A stretch of DNA of 64,000 nucleotides, taken from assembly GCA_964602655.1 (NCBI GenBank), contig CAZRSF010000008.1:1-64000 (forward strand), written 5' to 3'. The stretch comes from Moduliflexus sp964602655 (GTDB taxonomy: Bacteria > Moduliflexota > Moduliflexia > Moduliflexales > Moduliflexaceae). Each line of letters starts with the position of its first letter. Position 1 is the stretch's first letter. A model generated the notes under the pieces. The model did no database searches and had not been told where the DNA came from. It worked only from the letters and a program-made list of their open reading frames with translations. Of the stretch, positions 58,198 through 64,000 are shown piece by piece. The translations under genes were made by a program, and so were the position numbers.

Positions 58198-58758
58198 TCA
58201 TCTTTTTCTTTTTGCAGCGATTCCCCCAATGTTTTGATATTCTCGCACATGTTGTTTCGCCCATTGAATCAACGTCTCAATATCCTGTGGTTGCTTAAAC
58301 GCATAATAGGGAATCCAATTGAACACTCCACTTGAGGCAACAAAGAATAATCCTTCAGGAGTAGTGATAAGCTTTGTAAAGCAATCCCAAGAAAGCTCAC
58401 CCTTGACCAATCCTTCCACATATATTTTTATGCACTCTGCTGATACTTCATATTGGAGAGGTTTATTTCGTTCTGCGTGTGTTAAAAATTTTCGTTTCAC
58501 GACGCTTCTAAAAAAAAATCGAAGAAGAAACGTCAGATAAAATGTGAGAGAAAAGGCAATTGCAAGTTCTAATGAGAATCCGTCTTGATACATCGCAGTT
58601 CCAGTCGCGGCCATGATAGTACAAGCGATGAGATACAACAAAAACCGATAGGGTTGTCTTAGACCTGCACGCCAATAGTATCTGTCAGCTTTCAAAGCCT
58701 CATCAAGTGTCGTGATGTATTCAATATGAATAACTTCATTCGTTGTTGTTTCTGACAT
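58198..58758 (-). CDS. YcxB-like membrane protein (possible cassette cargo)
   Basis: This is a 186-residue protein. A short cytoplasmic start (EVIHIEYITTLDEALKADRYYW) leads to two membrane helices (about 38-58 and 64-84), then a YcxB-like cytoplasmic domain: YEVSAECIKIYVEGLVKGELSWDCFTKLITTPEGLFFVASSGVFNWIPYYAF with the usual Trp and final Pro-Tyr/Phe-Ala-Phe. The end is basic. Function of the family is unknown; members are frequent in mobile gene cassettes. Its DNA is AT-richer than neighbours and its stop lies 20 bp before an attC-like site, in the correct order for a cassette. The left border of such a cassette cannot be seen clearly. Confidence 0.75.
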   Translation of the reverse strand: MSETTTNEVIHIEYITTLDEALKADRYYWRAGLRQPYRFLLYLIACTIMAATGTAMYQDGFSLELAIAFSLTFYLTFLLRFFFRSVVKRKFLTHAERNKPLQYEVSAECIKIYVEGLVKGELSWDCFTKLITTPEGLFFVASSGVFNWIPYYAFKQPQDIETLIQWAKQHVREYQNIGGIAAKRKR

Positions 58759-58780
58759 ATTCCCACCTTTCTCGTAAGTG

Positions 58781-61438
58781 CTATTTTGGTTGATATAATA
58801 CTGATCGCTTCTGTCGAAGCCCTAACAATTCTTTCGCCCGTTCGATTTCCTGCTCTTTCGTGCTGATTTCTCCGTTCAATTTCGCGTCTAACACTGCGCC
58901 GAGAATCTGCTGAAACGCCGGGCCGGGCTTTGCGCCGAGTGCCACAAGGTCTTTTCCGGTGATAAATAACTTCACGTCGCGCAATTTGGAGAGATAGAGC
59001 GAGGCCGCTTTTTTCACCGACTCCTGGCGCGTTTTCGCCATCCAAAACAGCATGGATTCCATCGGCACGTCCTTGAAAATCGCATACATATCGCTGTTGC
59101 GCAGCGTCTCCGACTTCTCGAACAGCGGGCGTTCCATCAATTTGTAGCCCTGCCGCGCCGCCTGAACTTTGTGCAGCGCCACGCTGTTCAGTTGCAGATA
59201 GCGGCAGAATTCCTGCGCGTCCTGCGACCCCATGCGATCAATCATCCCCGCGAAATAGACGAGCCAGGCTTCTATCGGCTCGTCCCGGTACATCAATTCA
59301 TACCAGGCGATGACGGCGCGGATGTTGCGAAACAGCGTCCGAATCTCGTCAATCATCGCCAATTGCGGATGAATCGCGTCCAGCACGCCAAGTTCGTCCA
59401 TCCGTTCCAAAATGGCAAGCGGATTCGGCTCATGTAAAATCAATTCCAATTCATTCAGGACGCGCGTGCCGCTTAATTTGCCGAGATAGCCGCGTTTGAG
59501 CGCATTTTTGGCAAGGCTCTGCGTCAAGGTGCCAAGATGGAAATGAAAGCGCTGCTCGAAACGGATCGCGCGGAAAATGCGCGTCGGGTCTTCGACAAAG
59601 CTGAGGCTGTGCAACACGCGAACCGTCTTTTCTTTCAAATCCCGCTGCCCGCCGAAATAGTCGTACACCTTGCCGAGGAATTTCGGATTCAGCTTGATCG
59701 CTAAGGCGTTCATCGTAAAATCGCGGCGCATCAAGTCGAGCCGGATCGAGCCGAGCCGCACGATCGGCATGGCCGCCGGATATTCGTAATGTTCGGTGCG
59801 GGCGGTCGCCACGTCAATCTTGAAGCCATCCGGGAAGATGACGACGGCAGTGCAGAATTTGCGATGCACGCGCACACGCGCGCCAGCCCGTTTCGCAAAG
59901 ATTTCGGCAAAACGAATGCCGTCGCCTTCCGCCACAATGTCAATATCCAGATTGTCTTCGGCGCGCAGCAGCAAATCCCGCACAAAGCCGCCGACGACAT
60001 AGACGGCATAGCCGAGTTCGTCGCCGAGTTCGCCGAGTTCCCGCAACGTGCGCATGACAGGCTCAGGCAGGCGTTCGTCCATCAGCCGCCGCGCATTGCG
60101 GGCATGCAGATGGTCGGGATGTTGATAATACGCCTGTTCTTCAAGCTTATTCTCTTGCAGCACTTTCAAAATGTCGTTTTTGGTGATCACGCCAAGCGTC
60201 TGGCCGCGTTCATTCACGACCGGCACGATTTTCTGCGGGCGTTGAATCATCAACAATTCGATGTCCGAAAACGGCGTCTCCGGCACGATGGTTTTCATGT
60301 CGGTCAGCATGTAGTCGTCCACAGGCTCGCGGTCGAGGCCGTGATACATCGCCCGCTGCACGATCTGGCGCGTGATGTAGCCCAGCGGAACGCCCTGCGC
60401 ATCGAGGACGACCAGCGTATTGACCGTATAGCCGTCCAGCAGCGATTTCGTGGTCTGAATCGTCGCGCCGGACTCGACGCATAAGACCGGCGACGACATG
60501 ATTTTCGCGGCGACATGGGCTTCCTGGATATATTTGTAGAGCAGGCGGATCAGTTCGTCTTCGGCCTGATGCAGCGCCATCTGTTTGATGGACGCCGACG
60601 CGGCATACGGATGGCCGCCGCCGCCGAATTCCGCGGCGATCCGTCCCACATTCACCAACGCGCTCCGGCTGCGGGCGACCAAATGCACTTTGGAATCCAT
60701 CCGAATCAGCGCAAACACCACGTCGAGGTTTTCCATCTCTTTCCATTTATGCACGATATACGCGGCGTCGCCGATATAGCGGTTGGAGGAGGCTTTGGCA
60801 ATCGCAATCGGCGTTCCTTCGATCACGATCTCTTTTTTCGAGAGCATCAGGTCGTTCAGCAAGCGGACTTGCACGGGGGTCATCTGACGATTGATGAACT
60901 CCGCCACCATGCTGAGATTCGCGCCTTGCGTGAACAAATACGCGGCAGCGAGAAAATCCGCTTCGCGCGTGGAGGTGAACGTCAGCGAGCCGGTGTCTTC
61001 GTAAATGCCGAGCGCCAACACGGTCGCTTCCATCGGCGTGAGCGGAATCTGCTGCTGCTGAAGCAAGCGGATCAGAATCGTGGTGGTCGCGCCGACATCT
61101 TCCACAATATCCAATTCCGCCTCGAAATCTTTGGCGGTGTTCGGGTGGTGGTCGTACAGATGAATCTTGACGTAGGGTTTGTGAATGATCTTGGCGAATT
61201 CGCCGATGCGCTCAATCTGCTTGGTATCCACGATAATCAGGCGCGTCACCTGGCGCAGATCAATCGTTTTGATGCTATCGTATTCGAAAGGAAAATCCAC
61301 GCGCTGCAAGAAGTCCCGCACGTTTTTTTCCTGCGCGCCGGGAAAGACGAGTTTGGCGTCAGGATAGAGCTTCTTCGCGGCAACCATTGACGCGAGACAA
61401 TCGAAATCCGCGTTCAGATGTGTGGTGATAACGTCCAT
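58781..61438 (-). CDS. tRNA nucleotidyltransferase with DHH and CBS domains
   Basis: This is an 885-residue multidomain protein. A DHH phosphoesterase domain (about 1-150, MDVITTHLNADFDCLASMVAAKK, IHLYDHHPN) with a DHHA1 part (GGGGHPYAASASIKQ) is followed by two CBS repeats (about 315-435). Then comes the polyA-polymerase head with VYVVGGFVRDLLLRAEDNLDIDIVAEG (about 475-505, metal Asp-x-Asp), RRDFTMNALAI and EDPTRIFRAIRFEQRF, and an RNA-binding tail. This architecture is known for the CC- or A-adding tRNA nucleotidyltransferases of Aquifex, Deltaproteobacteria and relatives. It completes or repairs the tRNA 3' CCA end. Whether it adds CC, A or CCA cannot be told. Confidence 0.92.
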   Translation of the reverse strand: MDVITTHLNADFDCLASMVAAKKLYPDAKLVFPGAQEKNVRDFLQRVDFPFEYDSIKTIDLRQVTRLIIVDTKQIERIGEFAKIIHKPYVKIHLYDHHPNTAKDFEAELDIVEDVGATTTILIRLLQQQQIPLTPMEATVLALGIYEDTGSLTFTSTREADFLAAAYLFTQGANLSMVAEFINRQMTPVQVRLLNDLMLSKKEIVIEGTPIAIAKASSNRYIGDAAYIVHKWKEMENLDVVFALIRMDSKVHLVARSRSALVNVGRIAAEFGGGGHPYAASASIKQMALHQAEDELIRLLYKYIQEAHVAAKIMSSPVLCVESGATIQTTKSLLDGYTVNTLVVLDAQGVPLGYITRQIVQRAMYHGLDREPVDDYMLTDMKTIVPETPFSDIELLMIQRPQKIVPVVNERGQTLGVITKNDILKVLQENKLEEQAYYQHPDHLHARNARRLMDERLPEPVMRTLRELGELGDELGYAVYVVGGFVRDLLLRAEDNLDIDIVAEGDGIRFAEIFAKRAGARVRVHRKFCTAVVIFPDGFKIDVATARTEHYEYPAAMPIVRLGSIRLDLMRRDFTMNALAIKLNPKFLGKVYDYFGGQRDLKEKTVRVLHSLSFVEDPTRIFRAIRFEQRFHFHLGTLTQSLAKNALKRGYLGKLSGTRVLNELELILHEPNPLAILERMDELGVLDAIHPQLAMIDEIRTLFRNIRAVIAWYELMYRDEPIEAWLVYFAGMIDRMGSQDAQEFCRYLQLNSVALHKVQAARQGYKLMERPLFEKSETLRNSDMYAIFKDVPMESMLFWMAKTRQESVKKAASLYLSKLRDVKLFITGKDLVALGAKPGPAFQQILGAVLDAKLNGEISTKEQEIERAKELLGLRQKRSVLYQPK

Positions 61439-61446
61439 GCAGCGTG

Positions 61447-61476
61447 TGTAGGACGAAACTATAGTTTCGTCCTACA
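61447..61476. repeat. palindromic repeat, GACGAAAC/GTTTCGTC variant
   Basis: TGTAGGACGAAAC and GTTTCGTCCTACA around TATA form a perfect 30-bp palindrome between the tRNA nucleotidyltransferase and DUF547 genes. Confidence 0.9.
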
Positions 61477-61478
61477 GG

Positions 61479-63350
61479 TTATTTCCCGTTCAACGTCCAA
61501 TCGAATTCCAAAAAATACAACGCCACATCGGACAGGTGTTCCTCAAGAAATGCGCCCTGCGGCGTTCCGCGCAACGCCTGCGCGATGAAATCGAGCATCG
61601 TCTGACCGCCCATCTCGAAATCTTTGCGATACCAGTAAAACACGCGCGACAGCCAGACCTCGCATTTGCCCTGATCGAGACGCATACCATTCGTCAGCAA
61701 AAACCGCCGCACGACCATATCCACCTGCTCGTCAAGCTGCTTTGCGGTAAATGCGACGAGCGGCGGCGATGATTTGGCGGCGCAGTGCAGGCAGCAATGC
61801 AGGCGCGGGTCTGCCGGAGCCAGACAAAACGCCTTGCGCGGGTCGGCGCTGCCGAATTGCCGGACGAGCGAGTAGGGACGGCGTTGATTGTTGCGCAGAA
61901 TCCCATGCTGAATGTCATCGAGGCTGAACAGATATTCGCCGACGCGGTAGGTCGTTTTGCTGAAAAAGCCTTTTTCTTCCTGAATACTCGCTTTCAGCGG
62001 ATATTCCATCACGCCATCGAGCGCGAGAAAATTATAGAGGTTGAGCCAGAAGGCGATCTGTTCCTGCCGGTCAATGAAAAACGCCGGGTTCAACTGCTGC
62101 AAAAAGGCGGCGGCGGCGCGATACTGCTTGAGTTCGTTCGATTTTTTCAACTGGCTGTAATTGATCGCATTCGTCTCGGCATCGGCAAATTTTTCGACTA
62201 ACAACGCGCTCGCCCGGTTGAATTCCCGCATGATATTTTCGGGCAGCGCCTCTGACACGCCAGTGCCTTGAAGATTCAGGACGTTGCGAGGCTCGGCGGT
62301 CTTTTGCGGTTCGGCGGCGGGCGCGGCGTCCTGCCAGAAGGCATAATCTTCGAATAATTGCGGCAAGCGCGTTGTCAGCGAGAGTTGTTCGATCAGGTCT
62401 TGATATTGCGCGCAGACCGGCTCCATCGCTTTCGACAGGCGCGACAGCATGACGGCTTCGGCGACATGCGTCAGCAGCGCAGACACCGTTTGCCGAATCA
62501 CTTCGCAGACGCCATCCACGAATTCGCCGAACGTGGCGTCGCCTTCGTATGTCAGATGGGCGTTCGCGTACCGAAAATCGCCGACAAACGGGTCGAGAAA
62601 CGGGTACGCGTCGGCGGCTTGCGGCAGTTGCTTCTTGAACGTCGTCTGAAAGACGCCGGGCTTCAGCAAGGCGTCAGCGACCGATTCCAGCGCGGCGAGC
62701 GCGGCTTCGAATAAGCGGAACGCATGTTCCGGGGTGGCGGTCTGCGAGGCGAACGTCTGCTTGACGCCGCTGAGTTGAAAGACCGTAAAGACCGCGCCAT
62801 GTTTCTGACACAGCCCCCGAATCGCTTCGACGGAGGAGGCTTCGCCGACCATCTGATTTTCCGGCGGCGCAAATAACGCGCTGGTCAACACGCCGTCGCT
62901 GAAAAAAAGCGCCGCATTTCCGGCATCCTGCTCCAATGCCGCTTCGATATAGCCGGAAAGTTCCTCTTTCTGGATCAACCCGATCACTTTCTCCAGACTG
63001 GTCAAATCGGTGGACAACCCTTCGTATTTCGGCGTGGCGTGGAGCAGCGCGAGCAGCGACCGTACCGTCGCCGGCGGCAGTTGATGCACGCCGAGTTCGC
63101 CGTCTTTCTCGCGGGCTTTTTCCAGGACGCGCTCTTGCGCCGCGTCGCCGAGATGCCGTTCCCCTGGCCGTTCTTCGATAGTGAAAATAATCGTTCCGGC
63201 CTCGAAAAACAGCAGGCCGATATATTCCCAAAAACTCACCCGACAGTAGCCGGAGAATTGTTTTTTCCGCAGCCCTTCGATGAGCTGGTCAACATCCGTA
63301 AACGCGGTGCTGAGATGTCCATGAACAAGCTGCCCCTGTGGAATGAGCAT
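61479..63350 (-). CDS. DUF4388-like/DUF547 protein of unknown function
   Basis: This is a 623-residue soluble protein. The N-terminal part (about 1-210) looks like one or two DUF4388/PATAN-type modules (DQLIEGLRKKQFSGYCRVSF, GLLFFEAGTIIFTIEE and a second LIQKEELSGYIEAALEQ, AALFFSDGVL), seen in proteins tied to signalling and motility. A helical middle follows. Residues about 395-620 are a DUF547 domain with YSQLKKSNELKQYRAAAAFLQQLNP, IAFWLNLYNFLALDGVM, LDDIQHGILRNN and DPRLHCCLHCAAKSSPPLVAFTA. DUF547 has a papain-like look, with a Cys and His in this last motif. The combination is unusual. The start lies 7 bases after a purine-rich region; no partner gene is evident. Confidence 0.78.
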   Translation of the reverse strand: MLIPQGQLVHGHLSTAFTDVDQLIEGLRKKQFSGYCRVSFWEYIGLLFFEAGTIIFTIEERPGERHLGDAAQERVLEKAREKDGELGVHQLPPATVRSLLALLHATPKYEGLSTDLTSLEKVIGLIQKEELSGYIEAALEQDAGNAALFFSDGVLTSALFAPPENQMVGEASSVEAIRGLCQKHGAVFTVFQLSGVKQTFASQTATPEHAFRLFEAALAALESVADALLKPGVFQTTFKKQLPQAADAYPFLDPFVGDFRYANAHLTYEGDATFGEFVDGVCEVIRQTVSALLTHVAEAVMLSRLSKAMEPVCAQYQDLIEQLSLTTRLPQLFEDYAFWQDAAPAAEPQKTAEPRNVLNLQGTGVSEALPENIMREFNRASALLVEKFADAETNAINYSQLKKSNELKQYRAAAAFLQQLNPAFFIDRQEQIAFWLNLYNFLALDGVMEYPLKASIQEEKGFFSKTTYRVGEYLFSLDDIQHGILRNNQRRPYSLVRQFGSADPRKAFCLAPADPRLHCCLHCAAKSSPPLVAFTAKQLDEQVDMVVRRFLLTNGMRLDQGKCEVWLSRVFYWYRKDFEMGGQTMLDFIAQALRGTPQGAFLEEHLSDVALYFLEFDWTLNGK

Positions 63351-63476
63351 ATTGTCTCCCTATGATGTCGAACGAAATGCGATGTCATGAAATGCGGAAG
63401 GCAGAAAACAAACCGATAACATGTTTTTTCACGTCGGGAGCGATCTGTCAATGATTTTTTGCGGAAACTCGCGCTT

Positions 63477-63507
63477 TCGTATGTCGAAACTTCAGTTTCG
63501 ACGTACA
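63477..63507. repeat. palindromic repeat, GTCGAAAC/GTTTCGAC family
   Basis: CGTATGTCGAAAC and GTTTCGACGTACAA around TTCA; one mismatch in the arms. Confidence 0.8.
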
Positions 63508-63529
63508 AAAAAATTTTCCACCCGCTTCG

Positions 63530-63559
63530 CGTAGGTCGAAACTATAGTTTCGACCTACG
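63530..63559. repeat. palindromic repeat, GTCGAAAC/GTTTCGAC family
   Basis: CGTAGGTCGAAAC and GTTTCGACCTACG around TATA; a perfect 30-bp palindrome. Confidence 0.9.
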
Positions 63560-63699
63560 AAAAAACGCAGGCGAGTCTTCGGCTGACGCCTACCAACCCG
63601 CCTGCGGTCGTTGTATATTCGGATGGCGTCGCCGCCATCGCCGGAACAGGTCTGGACTCCTCTCCTGTACGCTCGACGACATCCCTGCCGCCGATTCTG

Positions 63700-63842
63700 A
63701 CGCGGAAGAGTACTCGAAACCACCACACGAAACCCGATGTTGTTGTTCTGATTATCAGGTTCGTTCCTGTTGCGGTTCGAACTGCGCACGTTGTTCGGTT
63801 GATTGTTCCACGACCCGCCGCGCAGATGAAATGCCTGCCCCG
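63700..63842 (-). other. diversity-generating retroelement template repeat (TR)
   Basis: Read on the minus strand, this DNA would encode RGGSWNNQPNNVRSSNRN, then RNEPDNQNNNIGFRVV: the end of a formylglycine-generating-enzyme/C-type-lectin fold in which the exposed positions are nearly all AAC/AAT Asn codons. That is the hallmark of a retroelement template, whose adenines are randomised on transfer to the variable gene. The DNA is not part of a sensible protein of its own: its flanks are out of any family frame. It begins directly after the reverse transcriptase stop. Borders are approximate. An unmutated variable repeat is the alternative. Confidence 0.75.
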
Positions 63843-63845
63843 TCT

Positions 63846-64000
63846 TCACCCTCTCGCAAACGCGAGACGAGCGAATAGCTGTCCCCGCAGCCGCCACGTG
63901 TTGCCATGCGCTAAGTGCGCAACCCAACTCCGAAGCGACTGTGTAAGTTTCTCTTGATTGAGCCGACGCGCGGCGTAATCGGCTTGCTGCTGCCGCAAGC
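63846..64000 (-). CDS. C-terminal end of a reverse transcriptase (diversity-generating retroelement type), rest outside window
   Basis: From the window edge, the minus strand is open for 50 codons to a TGA at 63848-63846. The peptide contains RRLNQEKLTQSLRSWVAHLAH, then GNTWRLRGQLFARLAF. The pattern SW-x(2)-H-x(2)-HG-x-T-x-x-LR-x-x-L is how many bacterial COG3344-type reverse transcriptases end, including those of diversity-generating retroelements. The template repeat starts a few bases downstream, which strongly supports the reading. The catalytic part (YxDD) and the variable target gene must lie to the right of the window. Confidence 0.7.
   Translation of the reverse strand, partial: LRQQQADYAARRLNQEKLTQSLRSWVAHLAHGNTWRLRGQLFARLAFARG

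Larger units (their letters stand above)
63351..63699. other. intergenic region with two GTCGAAAC palindromes
   Basis: No gene is seen. Two GTCGAAAC/GTTTCGAC palindromes (63477-63507 and 63530-63559) lie between the DUF547 start and the retroelement template repeat. The segment next to the repeat is probably the downstream flank of the template. Confidence 0.55.

Noticed and set aside
60515..61390. Long rightward frame of 291 codons
   Set aside because: Antisense to the tRNA nucleotidyltransferase. The composition (His/Arg/Phe-rich) is that of a reverse shadow, with no motif.
63448..63927. A 159-residue leftward frame covering the RGGSWNN segment
   Set aside because: Its first third is a shifted reading of the reverse transcriptase end, and its last third reads palindromic repeats. 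Only the middle resembles a protein, so I treat the DNA as a template repeat, not a gene.

Overview
The window is chromosomal DNA of about average G+C from a Gram-negative (diderm) bacterium. It encodes a porin-like outer-membrane protein, a lipoprotein and several signal peptides. There is no ribosomal RNA or other decisive phylogenetic marker. The mix of very large hybrid histidine kinases, a DHH-CBS-polyA-polymerase tRNA nucleotidyltransferase, a diversity-generating retroelement and many families of short intergenic palindromes suggests an uncultured, environmentally versatile lineage (for example a candidate phylum such as Modulibacteria/KSB3, or a deltaproteobacterial-like group). This placement is a weak inference. 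A run of 10 Ns at 6577-6586 shows that the sequence is a scaffold from a draft genome or MAG.

Layout. 1-3.5 kb: the end of an unknown gene, a truncated exported ORF, and a chemoreceptor paired with an amino-acid-type periplasmic binding protein. 4.2-7.2 kb: a TetR-controlled operon of an NAD-binding protein, a metallo-beta-lactamase-fold hydrolase and an SDR. 7.2-13.3 kb: a LemA/TPM-domain membrane operon that ends in a TPM protein with a CHNA(CHSA)6C tail and a radical SAM/SPASM enzyme with a PqqD-like domain; this looks like a peptide-modification system. 14-15.4 kb: a polyprenyl-phosphate sugar transferase. 15.5-16.9 kb and 50.1-51.8 kb: two paralogous methyltransferase-nuclease fusions with different central recognition regions. 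17-22.9 kb: a sugar ABC transporter with a GH1 glycosidase and a URO-D family protein. 23.2-36.3 kb: a dense signalling cluster of three hybrid kinases, response regulators, an HD-GYP protein, a porin and a small PstS-like protein. 36.3-40.3 kb: rhamnulokinase, and cobalamin lower-ligand assembly (cobT, cobS, cobC-like). 43 kb: moaD/moaE. 44.8-46 kb: a ROK regulator whose 3' end is interrupted by an integron-type gene cassette (43693-44817). 46-50 kb: a frameshifted coiled-coil-like protein, a lipoprotein and a ferritin-like protein. 51.8-61.4 kb: NrnA, a chemoreceptor, HemW, a double-ACT protein, a second attC-like site and the tRNA nucleotidyltransferase. 61.5-63.4 kb: a DUF547 protein. 63.6-64 kb: the C-terminal end of a reverse transcriptase followed by an Asn-codon-rich template repeat, which is the edge of a diversity-generating retroelement.

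Almost every intergenic gap carries a palindromic repeat of one of several families: GTCGAAAC/GTTTCGAC, CCCTGCCAGGG/CCCTGGCAGGG, CCCCTCCTGGGAGGGG, GTCATTGCGAG and TGTCAGACAC. Several lie at gene ends, one is in frame inside hemW, and several make naive ORF starts too long. Starts were therefore corrected wherever the N-terminus was only a translated repeat. The three most notable systems are the retroelement edge, the gene cassette with a reconstructable empty site, and the radical SAM/CHSA-repeat pair. All three were read from sequence alone.
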